DNA of 64,000 nt from Corydoras sp. C115 (lineage: Eukaryota; Chordata; Actinopteri; Siluriformes; Callichthyidae): positions 14,683,001 through 14,747,000 of the forward strand of contig JAFMOC010000007.1 of the NCBI GenBank assembly GCA_019802505.1. Reading direction: 5' to 3'. Below are positions 34,634 to 47,082 of the stretch, one piece after another. The notes under the pieces were generated by a model. The model had not been told where the DNA came from. It saw only the letters and a program-made list of their open reading frames with translations, and did no database searches. Within the stretch, counting starts at the first letter, position 1. Each line of letters starts with the position of its first letter. The translations under genes were made by a program, and so were the position numbers.

Positions 34634-37600
34634 ATGGCCACGGCCACGGTGGCTGGAGCTGAGCCGGCGTCCTCCGACGCTGCCGCCGCTTTCTCACAGG
34701 CTTGCAGCTCGGGCTGGACCGATTCTCAGCTCCGTCAGTATCCCTTCCAGACCAAACCGATCCCGCGGCTGTCTCACACAGACCCCCGAGCCGAGATCCT
34801 GATCAACAACGAGGTAACGTCTCCTCTCACGCTGTAGCCGACTGTGTGGAAGCCGAGGCTGATTTGGTAACAATGAACCAACATAACACCGACTTCAACA
34901 ACCTCACACCATAAACACCACCCTCACTGCGCTTTCACAACAATATTATTGCACTATATATTTACTGTATGTAAAAGCAGCAGGGGTTGTAGCAGTTCGA
35001 ATTGTTCTCGTTTGTGTCTGTCTAAAGAGAATATGGACAGGGTTACAGGCAATATTCACCTTTAAACTAAACTTAAGTTTAGGATGTGGACATTCGGGCG
35101 GTGTGGGTGTGGTAGCTCAGTGGTTATGGTGTTGGGGTATCAATCTAAAGGTTGTGGGTTTAAATCCAAGGTGCATTGAAGTTACCAATGTGGCTCCTTG
35201 AGCAAATTCGTAACCCTTTTGTTATCGTTTTGTATCAACATAATGATTTGTATGTCGCTTCTGATAGATGAGCAACTGTGATGTAAATATAATGTATGGT
35301 CTTCCTTCGGGATTTGCAGCAGTGTGTTTTGGAAGTGACTGTCATGTTGTTATCACTCTGACCACTGTTAGACCCGGAATACAAGTAATTAATAATAGTT
35401 AGGTAGCTAGAGCAATCCTGGGTTACACTTTAGCTCGTCGTGTTGGTGCATTATTACATTCTGCCTACGTGGAGAGTTTTAATATTGGCATACAAATACT
35501 CGTGTTATGATCTCGGCCACGTTTATCACACAAGCTACCAGAGACCCCAAAGACCTAATCGCAGAACAAAATAAAATCATACTTTTTTTTCCAGATCAAC
35601 ACCAGTTTCTAATTAAATACAGTCGCTTGTCTGCGAGACGTCTGGCGAGTGTGGCAAGTGCTGAGAATCGAACACAAAGATTCGACTCGTGGATTCAGGG
35701 CTTTGGGAGTCATGAGACGATTCCGATTTCTTGTATGTAAATACATCAAGTGGGTCCATATACATGTCAAACCCCACTTGTTTTAGTTCGTTTTTAAATA
35801 TAAGAATGACTTATGGAGGAATTGTTGGTTAGGAAAAGGGGGACAAATGTTCAACGCAAAACCGGGTTCGGATTCGACTCAGGAATCGAGCAGCCCTGTT
35901 TAGTTGGCCGCCTACACCCGTGGCTCTGAGGCGCACGTTCCTTCAGTCACGTAGTTCAGCTCACAGAGGCACACGCGCCAAACCCCGCTCACCAGCACCA
36001 CCACCTCAGCACCGTCCCAGCTCTGAAAACAGCTTTAAAGCACGATATCACCACCGCATCGATCTGAGGCGAAAATAGACATCGAAGCTAAAAGAGCACT
36101 TTAGTATGAAGTTTCATAATTACGTACTTTAAATACATCTGTTTGTCGTTGCACCTCACTGCTTTGGTTTAAGGAAGTTTTGAAAACATATGATCATTCA
36201 CAGACCGGAAAACCCGGGATTATGACAACAAATAATTTTTTATTTGCTGACTAATAAAAACATGTATTTAAATGCATTGTATATGATATATATATATGTT
36301 TGTATGTATGTATGTGTGTGTGTTTTAATAGGATCTGACACGTTCAATGACGTCAAATAAGCACAAATACCAAAAAAAAGCACAAAAATGATTAAAAAAA
36401 TGTAAAATATTGACCAAAACTATTTAAATGAAGTCAAATTGGGACATAAACCAAAAAAGCACATAAATGATATCATTCATTCATTCATTCATTATCTCCC
36501 GCTTTATCCTCTATTAGGGTCACGGTGGGGTTCCCCATGCCCATCCAGGCGCTGGGCAGATAGACCCAGGACAGGGCGCCAATCCATCACTCACCACACT
36601 CACTCACTCACTCACTCACTCACACAGACACACTATATGGGGCAATTTTGAGAATTCAATTGACTTGATCCATGTTTTTGGACTGTGGGAGGAAAACCTG
36701 GAGGAAACCCACGCAAACACGGGGAGAACATGGAAACTCCACCCAGATGGGGATTCTGGGCGAACGTGCTAACCACTAAGCCACCGTGCCGCCCTGAATG
36801 ATATCAAAAAGGCAAAAATACCAAAAACGTGAATAATTGACCAAAACTGCTTAAATGATGTCAAATAGGCACAAATACCAAAAAAGCACAGAAATGATTA
36901 AAAAAAAGTAAAATATTGACCAAAACTACATAAATGACATCCATCCATTATCTTCTGCTTTATCCCCATCCCCATGCCCATCCAGGGGAGAAGGTTTCAG
37001 GCGCTTGGCAGATTCACCTAGGACAGGGCGCCAATCTATCGCTGGGCACACACCCACTCACACAGATACGCACACATACACACTCTATATGGGGCAATTT
37101 GGAGAACTCAATTGACTTCATCCATGTTTTTTGCACTGTGGTAGGAAACCCACGGGGAGAACATGGAAACTCCATCCAGATCGGGAATCGAACCGCAAAT
37201 CACTAGTGCTGAGAGGCGAACGTGCTAACCACTAAGCCACCGTGCTTTTAACTAGGAAAATACGTTTCAGGAAATAATAGAAATAATAAAGGAAATAATA
37301 AACTAGCAACCAAACAGTTACAGTCCACTAAGAGCAAAATAAATGTGTGCAATATATATCAACTTCAATACGTTCTAGTGAAAATTGTGCAATATGGGTT
37401 TTTGATATTGTTTGTATGTATTATGCCTTATATTTTATTTTTACTTAATTTTATTCATACATAGTATTATGTTGGTTTTTAATTTGTTTTATGTTTCTTA
37501 CTAGCACCTTTGGAGTTGCACCCAAATTTCATTGTAATGAAAATATTAATGACAAAGGCGATTCTGATTCTTCTGAAACCGATTAACTAATAATTTTACC

Positions 37601-39448
37601 GTCAAATTCACATGTTCATGTAGTAATGACCAGATCCTACATACAAATTTGTAACACACGACTTCACTTCTCCACTTAGATATGTATATTTAGAATGTGG
37701 TGTTGCTTCATCGGTTTTTGACTCATACATTTCTGAGCCTCTTTACAGTGGTGTTTTCCCCCCTCTTTGTTAGGCCAAATGTCTTTAAATCATAGACTTT
37801 ATTTTTAGTTCAACAGAACCATGGCAGGATCAACCACTTGTCTTAACCAAAAACAATTGTATTTAATCCGAAAAAAAAGATATACAATGAAACACCATAC
37901 TTTCGTTTTCATTTCATGTACCACATGTAATGACAAAATCTCTGTGAATCACAGTTAACCTTATTTACATTTAGTCATTTAGCCCACCTAATGACTAAAT
38001 GTCATCATTCTGTTTTTTTGTATGGTGGTACTCTGTTTTTGTTTTTAACTGTTTCAACTATTTAAGAAAATAACATCAGTATATGCGTATTCATTACATT
38101 TTATGTGAATTTCCTAAAATGACTAAGATTTCATGAGATTCATGTATATCTTTGCTCATATATTGTCAACACGCTTTATTTCTTTTTTAGGAACCTGTTG
38201 TATTAACAGACACCAACTTGGTTTATCCGGCACTGAAATGGGACTTGGGTTACTTGAATGAGAACATTGGAAATGGGGACTTCTCTGTGTACGTAGCTGA
38301 AAACCACAAATTTCTGTATTATGACGAGAAGAAAATGTCAAACTTTGTGAACTTTGTTCCAAAATCACGCCGAATGGAGATGAAGTTTTCAGACTTTGTA
38401 GACAAAATGCGGCAAACTGAAGAATCAGGAGGAACAGAGAGGTAAGGTACAATAATACATTTATAGAAGCTTATTTTGTAAAAGTAGTTTGGATAAAGTA
38501 TTTTCAGTATTTTCAGTTGTTAATTTGGGATTTAAAGAGGCCTGTTATGATTTAGAATAACTTGCTGTTAGGTCATTAGTTTGTCTTAATTTTTTTTTTA
38601 GAACTAATTGCTGCAGTGCAGAATGCTGTAATGGCAGATGTGCAAAACTAGGGAAAGTGATAAGGGGCATGAAATCCAGTCCAGGAAATAGGAGTACAGC
38701 AGGGAATGACTAAGCAATTACTTTGCCAGCTAGCAGACAGTGTTTCTTCTTGTACCGATTTCACGTCTTTGCCTTGAATCATTTAGTAGTTTTTATTCAT
38801 TTATTTATTTTTATCAGCATGTGGTATGTAAATAATATTGATAATCCGTTAAAAAACTCTCAGCCATAATTAATTGCAGTAATTATATGACAATATGCAA
38901 AAAATAACAAAACTATAATCTGCTATAAAGTATGAGTTGATGTTTAATTTCTATGCTCTATGCTTCTTGGATATTTCTATGTCTGTATATCTGCTTAGTG
39001 CTCTAATATTTGTAAAAGCCCTCTCATGCATAAAGCCTGGCTCAGGCTACATTTGGTATCATGCTAATACCTTGTTATATCAAATATTGTCTCACTATGT
39101 TGAGTAAATATCACATTCTTGCTTAATAAAGCAAGCTGACAAGAAGTTACATTACAACTTTTTTTGGTTAGAATTACATCTCCAATATCAATAAAATTCT
39201 GACTTAAATTTGATAGACTTTTATTGTTTTTTTTCCCATCGAAAATGAAATTAGGAATTGTATTGACTTTGTACAGAGAAATAAATATTATTAATTCATG
39301 TTAAAAGATAAAACAAAAACTTTATTAAGATGTATGTACACTGTTTTTAGATATTGTGTACACAAATAGTTACATGTATAGTGCCTCCAAATAGTATTCA
39401 ACCCCCTGCAGATTTTGCTAATTTAACAAGTTGCAAATAAATCAGTTA

Positions 39449-39524
<76 letters not shown>

Positions 39525-42500
39525 TTTAAACAGGAAAAATAAAAAATTAGGGTCAATTATTATTCAACCTCTAGGTTTAATATTTTGTGGAAAAGCCCTC
39601 GTTTGCTTTACAGCTATTAATCAGGTTTTATAAGACCTGTTTAGGCCAGCACAGGTTTCTTGAGTAATCTTGGCCCACTGCTCCATGCAGATCTTCTCCA
39701 AGTTGTCTAGGTTCTTTGGGTATCTCATGTGGACTTTGCGTTTGAGCTCCTTCCACAAGTTTTCAAATGGATTAAGGTCAGAAGACCAACTAGGCCACTG
39801 CAACCCCCTGCTCTTTTCCCACTTAAACCAGGCCTTGAGTTTTTTTTGGCCGTGTGCTCGGCATCGTTCTCCTGTTAGAAAATGAAATGTCGACCCATCT
39901 TAAGATCCTTCAAGAAGGGGTGGAGGTTTTTGGCCAAAATCTCCAGATAGGCTGTGCTATCCATCTTCCTGTGGATAAGGACCATGGGTCAATTTCCCAT
40001 GTTGACCATGTATGAATTCTGTTCACAAGTTTGGGGAAAAACAGATAATTAATCCAAGCATGTGAAGCTCATTGTTCTTTATGCCTAAATTACTTGTTAA
40101 GACTTGAGGGAACCAAACAAAATCCTGGTGGTTTGAGGCGTTAAATAATACCTGACCCTCTGATTAAACTTTTCACAATATTAAAAAATGATAAACAAAT
40201 ACATAACATTCTTTTTTTACTGCAGTGAATTTCACACATCCAAGCTGATCTACAGTCCAAATGTCACAAGGCCAAGTTAAATCCAAATGTGTAAAGCTGC
40301 AAAAACTGCAGGGGGTTGAATAGGCACTGCAGGGGGTTGGAAGCACTTTATATCTATCAGTGGCAGATGTGAAGTTTTAGAACTTGCAGATAATTAGAAT
40401 GTATGATTGGAGTTGAGTATTTTTCAATTAACATTTAAAACAGGTTTGTGCGGGTGACTTGTTTATTTGAAGAATGTAATTCTGGCAATGGCTGATCTTC
40501 ATGATGTGTTTGTGGAAAACATGAAGTGTTTGTGGTAGTTGAGGCCAGAGGTTTGCATACATCCAGGCAAGATTTTTTTAAGAAAAAGAATCCCATTTAT
40601 CACCAAGTTTAGTCTTAGTTTTTAGTTAAAGCCTTGTGTATTGGCTTCAAAGTCTTCCCTCTTCAATCCACAGTTGAACTTGCTGTGAAAAGGGGAATGG
40701 GCTAAAATGCCTCTGAACTGATGTGCTATCCTAAATCCTCCAATAAAACTGCGGTAATGCCAGATACAAATAACAAAGGTTGACATCTTTTCGCTACCGG
40801 CTGATATGTAGTAATTACAGAATGTGACTTAATAGCTACAAATATAATTTTAATGATGCACCGGTTTATCAACTGACCATCTGTATCTGATGATGGTAAT
40901 CTGACCCAGAGAACCAAAGCTACCCTGCTGTGAATTCAGAGACCATCCTTATGGTTGTTACCAGTTCTTATTCAGTGTCAACATATCACAGTGAAATTTG
41001 AATTGCACAAACCTTGAAATCGGTCTATAGTTAAAATTTTGTTGCAATATCTTCACTCTTTTTGAAGTTATTAAATAAATACTGGTGAAAGTTACCATTA
41101 TGCACAACACACTTTAATATAAAAACTTTTTTTTGGCAAACTGCTGCATGTTTGTGTCATGATTTCTTGTATTTGTGTTTTATATCAAGTCTAGACAAGT
41201 GGAAAGTTTTAGTTTCAGATGTAACACAGATGCTGTTTATAAGTGCACTCAGTTTTAGGATATATTTCTTAATGTAACCTCATTCAGTTTTGGTTATTTA
41301 TAGTATGATGAGGTTTGTCAGCGAATAATTTACTTAAAGTTTAACTTCATTATAAATTTACTTTTTTCAAAAGTGTCCAAGAATTTCTGAATATAATGCT
41401 TCTAGATGCCTTTTTACTACTAATCATCTGTAATTTCACATTCCTTTTATTATTATTATTGTTATTATTATCATTATTTCTTAAAAACCTGCATTACATT
41501 TAGAAACGGGACTAATTTAAAGTAATTGAAACTAAATTTGCTTTCAAATTCACCAAAAGACAAAAATGCTTAAAAATTTTTTTTATCAGGTTTTGTATCA
41601 GGAAAAAATAAAACTTAAGACAAGCACATATTTGAAAATTATATCCAGAATATTATGTTTTAAGAAAAAATTACCAATAACATGTCAGGATTAGATTTGT
41701 TTTGCCTGGGCTATAAAAATATGATTTCATTTAAGGTACACAGAATACGAGGACATACAGACATTTTACAGCGTTATTGTTTATCTGTTCCAGTATGACA
41801 TGCTCTATTGTGCACTTAGCAAGGTTATTAAAGGTCTTTTGTTTGTTTTGTATAATACTCCACTGTGCTGTACAAATGTGGTCTCCAACTCACGAACGTT
41901 TGTGATAAACTACAATTAATATTGATTACACACCTGTCTTTTATTTTTTTATTTTTATTTATTTATTTATTTTGTTCACGATCAATTGATCGTAGATCTA
42001 TTAATTTAAAATACATATTTAAACGATATTAACGAATTTGATTTAACAAAATGTAATTTTTTACTATACATGAAAGTGCAACATGGTGTTGCATGCACTT
42101 TAATAGATATTGTAATAGTTTTTCTGTAAATTGAATCTTTGTAATGCATAATTCAAAACTGTTGTGGGTTTGTTGCTATGTTTCTATTATTTAATTACCA
42201 TGTATGGTTTGTAGACTGTACTTACAGCAAACCCTGAATGACACAGTGGGGCAAAAAATAGTCGTGGACTTCCTGGGGTTCAACTGGAACTGGATCAACA
42301 AACAGCAAAATAAACGAAACTGGGGACAGTTAACATCAAACCTGCTACTCATAGGCATGGAAGGTACGGCATTAATGCATATAATTAACTAGTGTAAATG
42401 TACCAGTATTGACTTCAAGTAAAATGTTTTTAATACTTCTGTCTTTTTTTCATATTCTTTTTAAAAAGGTAATGTGACACCAGCACATTATGATGAACAG

Positions 42501-45500
42501 CAGAATTTCTTTGCACAAATCAAAGGTTACAAGCGGTGCATCCTTTTCCCACCTGACCAGTTCGAGTGTCTCTATCCTTACCCAGTTCATCATCCCTGCG
42601 ACAGGCAGAGCCAGGTATTACATCAGTACCTGTTGGATATGATGTGTGTTTAGTTCAGTTATGCATGAGGGCTGTTTTTTCTAGCACAACTGACTGAGCA
42701 ATTGTTTTTAATTTCTTAGTTTATTTATGATTCTTAGCCATATTTATGATGCTGTTCGGTTTGGTGCCCATGCTTAATTGTTTTAAAAGTAAGTGAAGGA
42801 ACAATAATATACAAGTGATTATTTTGCTGCTTTAGGTCGATTTTGAAAATCCCGATTATGCAAGGTTTCCAAACTTCAAAAATGTACTTGGATATGAGGC
42901 TGTTGTTGGACCTGGTGATGTTCTGTACATCCCGATGTACTGGTAAGTTTTACAAACTTTTTCATCATTATTTATTTATTATTTTAAAGCTCAGTTGCAT
43001 GATGAACTTTACTAATTCATAATTGAGAAGTCATAAGCCTTGCATTTAAAATATTTACACATTATGTGTAAGACAATACATATATGATATATAAACAAAT
43101 AACATGAAATTTTATGATGTGAATTTGTATTAATTACAGGTGAATCAATATTCCTGTACTTCAAATTAATATACTTAAATATTCCCAATACTTGTGAATT
43201 GTTTATATTAAAGTTAAATACTATAGACCACTGAAGATTTGTTTGTGTTTTATGGTTAGCTCCATGTTGAGATTCCAATAAGATTTTTTTTTGTGTAAAT
43301 TGTTTTTTGTACATCACTGAATTCTCTGAATTATGGGGTTGTTTATTAATTTTAGTTTACAAATATTATTAATATAAATTTTAACTAGCTGATGTACCTA
43401 CAACTGCACAAGGTCATTAGCTTGCATGTGGCAATATTAGTTGACCAATTATAAAACAATCCTGTAAATGAGTATGAGAAAATGCACACAGAATAAATAC
43501 TGACCATTACTTTCATTGGTTATGTTGGTGAACGTATGTAACTGCTTAATTACACAGGTGGCATCACATTGAGTCCTTGTTAAATGGAGGAGTGACCATC
43601 ACTGTCAACTTCTGGTACAAGGTACTGATATTCCAATTAAAACCTGTAATAAAACATTTATGTAGTATTTTTGTTTTCCACAATGGTTTTTCCAGGAACT
43701 CAACAAAGGTTAAAAAATATTTCTACATTATTGAAAATCAAAATTTTATCAAGTCAGATTAATATGATGCTGTGTTGTGCATATATGGGCCCGTTTTGTT
43801 GTTTCATATTTTGCCAAATGTTTTTTTTTCCCTTTCTTTTTTTTCCTTCTTTTTCTTGGCTTCAACGAGTTACTGTATTAAATTTAACTAATTTCAAAAA
43901 AATAAAATATGCTTAACTGTTGTACAGGGCAGTAAAAATTTATAAATAAAGTAGTATCAACACTGAAATACAGACGTTGCATGTGTTAAGGCAATTTCAA
44001 GATTTCGAAAACAAGGGCCAAATTCTAGTAAGCAAACAAACCAATAAATAAATACATAATTTGATTACTTGTAAATGATTAGTTAATCTGTTTATATAAA
44101 TTCTGAAATCTAATTGCAGGGAATTGTATGAATTTGTCGTAAGAGTTTACTGATCTTGATAATCTCTGGAACAGAAGTAGAATAAAATTTCCAAAGCATG
44201 TATATCCTTCAACTAGTTTTAGGCATTCAGTTGTTCTATCTGTAGAGGTTAATATTTCTGCAGGCTGATTACAACACAATGCAACAGCAAATTGCTAATG
44301 TTTGGAAATGAAGGCTATTACATGACTGTCAACAATAATGTGGTTATTTGTTGTATGTGATGGAAATAGGTCATGTTAAATAGTAATTTCGTCCACTGCT
44401 CGTGCATGCACACACACACAAATTAATAATTCTGTGTAACTTCTTAATTATTCATTAAACACATTAAATGTTTACAGTACTGTGAATATTGTACAAAATA
44501 TTATGTTTTAAAAATCTAATTTTACTTCTTTTTCAGGGTGCACCCACTCCGAAGAGGATAGAATATCCGCTGAAGTCTCACCAGAAGGTGGCTATTATGA
44601 GAAACATTGAAAAGATGCTAGGAGAGGCCTTGGGAGACCCACATGAGGTACTAAAAAGTAGAGCACCCAATCATAAAGCTGTTCTATTTTTTACCATTGA
44701 GATTAGTTCATAAGAGATGCTCTCTGTATTGTGACCTTAACCCAGATACTAAAATATGTGTAGCTGTATTTTTAAAGCAGTGACTTTTAAGAAAGAAGTG
44801 GTGTCATTTCTACAGTTGTTTATTACAGGTTTTCTTAACATATTTCGTTATTTTTTTTAGCTAGGAATATAGCTGAATAAAGTAATTGGCTCACTGTTAG
44901 TGGTTAAACCATTCAATCAGCTTATATATTTCACTTAATTCTAGTAATGACTGGAATAGAAAAACCGTTATGGCTCTTAAAAGGACTATAGGGTGTAATG
45001 ATACAGTGGGGACTCATTTAAAATTTCTTTGTAAATCCCATACTTCATTCAAAAGTAAAGGTTCTACAGAGTTATAAGAATTAGTGGTTTCAGTTTAGCA
45101 TAGACTTTAAAAACATGTACATTATTAAAAAGATGATTTTAAAGCACCTATGTATGGTTATAGGCACCTATGTAAATTGCAATCACATTTATTTTAGCTT
45201 AATTTAAAACAAACAGAATAAATACAGAATTAATTTAAAGAAACTTAAAAAGTAGCAAAGTACAAAAAAATGTGTAAAACAAAAAAAAAGTGTTTTTATT
45301 GATTAATTTAATTGTGCTTTAGTAAATACATTCAGTTCAAAACATTCACAATTGTTATAACTTGTTATAGAATGAGGTGTATTTAAGTCTCTGTTAGCAA
45401 AGATAGGTTGTGGCTTCTTTTTTTTTTTTTTTTTTTTTAATCCAACATCATGATTTACATCATGATTTACAATATAGTTTAAATGACAAAATATGAGGTA

Positions 45501-45901
45501 TCAATTCTGTGAATACACATTTTGGCTTTTCTCAGAAAAAAGGCTGCAAAAGTCTTAAACACCATTCCCATTTTATGAGCATAAGATGTTGGTCAACATC
45601 TTGTCATAAAATGGTGGCAGAAATGGTGTCTACAGCTTGGGCATATAGGTGACAAATGCTGGATGAAGGCGATTTATCTTCCCAGAAAGTTCTTGGTTAT
45701 TTAGGCACTATAATGCCAGCTTCCTTCTCTGTGTTACATGTGTGGCTTTTCAGACAGAGTTCATGTACATGAGTGACCTGTCTAGAATCCAGCGCTCCCT
45801 TGTGTTAAACATGTAAAGGGGGGTTATACAAATGAAAATAAAGTTATAATACTATAGGCAACTAAAGTGTGTAAAATTGTCAGTTAAAAGTTTAAAACAA
45901 T

Positions 45902-45977
<76 letters not shown>

Positions 45978-47082
45978 CTTGTTTTATTGCAGTGTAAATA
46001 TGTATATCCCAGCTTTCTAAGTAAATTGTAAACAGAAATGTTTACATTACCTTTTTTGTCACAAAGAACAAAAATACCAGATGTGTGGAAAACCAGAGTA
46101 TGTTTTATTGTTGTAACTGGGTTTGTGTCACTACTTTTCTTTTTTTAATTTTTGAGGCAACTGCTTTTAGCAATCTGTAATGTTGGATGTTAAGAATTTA
46201 ATTTTAAACGACTTTTCTATTTACTTACATAATATAGAGTCTTATCATATCACCATGTACTGTCCTCTAGATATTATTACCTATTAATCTACATATATTG
46301 TTTATTCTAGTTACCAATCAAATTATGTATTTACTTTATATAAACGACAGCTATTCATTATGTCACTTTATTAATATTCCATATTATTACTTAACTGCAC
46401 ATTATATTTTCTTATCATTTAATATTATTTTAGTCATTTAGTATTGCCATTTAGTATTGCCATTACTTTTATGTTTACCTTGCTCGTGGTTTTTTGTTTT
46501 TTAGTATCAGGCACCCATTTGATGATTTTGATTTACTTGTGCTGATACTGTTACCACATGATAAAATAGTACATATATTTAACACTATACAGCAATGCTT
46601 TTTAAAATGACTTTTATTACCTAAAACCCTCTTATCATGTACTACAGCTGTTCACTTAAGTTGAAACTGACATCATTGTTGGTACCAAAAAGAACAATCC
46701 CTTCTTCTCTCATCTATTTGACAGTCAGTCTATAGTTTACTTTTAATAATTCTTGCAGACTAAAAGTTTCAATATAATCATGTCAAAAAGTCCCTTCAAC
46801 GTGTGCATCAACAATCGCTGTAAATGGCAGGAAATCATACTGCAGTAAAACCTTTTTTAATTAATTAATTAATTGATTAATTGATTTATTTTTAATTACA
46901 AATAAATTAATTTTGTTGATTTGAGATTTTCCTTTATTAGTTTTCCAAGGTGTCATTGGCAGTATTATTTAAATAATGCCAAACTAATGCCATTTAAACA
47001 ACAACATATACTTTTAATTTCACAGGTCGGCCCACTGCTGAACACAATGATCAAGGGACGGTACGAGCAAGAACCCAGTTAA
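34634..47082 (+). CDS. hif1an: Factor inhibiting HIF, asparaginyl hydroxylase (FIH)
   Basis: Fe(II)/2-oxoglutarate dioxygenase of the JmjC/cupin fold that hydroxylates an asparagine in the HIF-alpha C-terminal activation domain, and ankyrin repeats, thereby blocking CBP/p300 binding. Coding exons are 34634-34813, 38191-38441, 42215-42363, 42469-42614, 42836-42942, 43558-43621, 44537-44647 and 47026-47082; all junctions are GT-AG and in frame. The product is 354 residues (human 349). Iron ligands are present: His200 and Asp202 in TPAHYDEQ, and His280 in YWWHHIESL. The C-terminal dimerisation helices (NIEKMLGEAL, PLLNTMIKGRY) are intact. The start has a strong context (GAGGAAATGG). The N-terminus is Ala-rich and variable as in relatives. 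The protein ends EQEPS beyond the usual GRY. Confidence 0.97.
35105..35295 (+). mobile_element. SINE-B in hif1an intron 1
   Basis: A tRNA-like head with box A-like TGGTAGCTCAGTGG and box B-like TGGGTTTAAATCC, then GTTACCAATGTGG, ending in a worn L2-type tail, TATGTCGCTTCTGATA. Confidence 0.7.
35696..35898. mobile_element. Possible small hAT-like MITE
   Basis: About 200 bp bounded by CAGGGCT and its complement AGCCCTG. The inverted similarity continues inward with gaps (TGAG.CGA.TCC). No matching 8-bp flanks could be found, so the call is weak. Confidence 0.3.
36476..36796 (-). mobile_element. SINE-A inside array copy 2
   Basis: Minus-strand copy with internal deletions and a (CACT)n expansion. 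Flanked by AATGATATCA (36466-36475 and 36797-36806). Confidence 0.85.
36940..37244 (-). mobile_element. SINE-A inside array copy 2
   Basis: Older minus-strand copy directly following TAAATGACAT of the repeat unit. The right-hand duplication is not evident. Confidence 0.75.
39379..40351 (-). mobile_element. Tc1/mariner-like relic in hif1an intron 2
   Basis: The left end AGTGCCTCCAAATAGTATT and the right end (complement AAAGTGCTTCCAACCCCC) are related inverted termini next to TA. A minus-strand frame at 39803-39621 keeps the transposase motif SSDLNPFENLWKELKRKV, the family's third catalytic block with the D and E of the DDE triad region. Upstream transposase parts are broken. A (TA)n tract (39452-39521) has expanded inside. 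Confidence 0.8.
40352..42200. other. hif1an intron 2, remainder
   Basis: AT-rich intron without a recognised repeat or exon. Short frames such as 40726-40917 lack any family similarity. Confidence 0.5.
45906..45975. repeat. (TA)n microsatellite in hif1an intron 7
   Basis: About 65 bases of TA repeat. The surrounding intron (44648-47025) is otherwise AT-rich with a T-run at 45417-45438 and no recognised element. Confidence 0.95.

Larger units (their letters stand above)
36238..37255. repeat. 78-bp tandem repeat array with unique left flank (copy 2), hif1an intron 1
   Basis: Same left flank (TTTGCTGACTAATAAAAA) and unit as at 3123-4395, in the same orientation, including TGACGTCA at 36348-36355. 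Units are visible from 36345, 36426 and after 36797. Two minus-strand SINE-A copies interrupt it. Confidence 0.8.
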
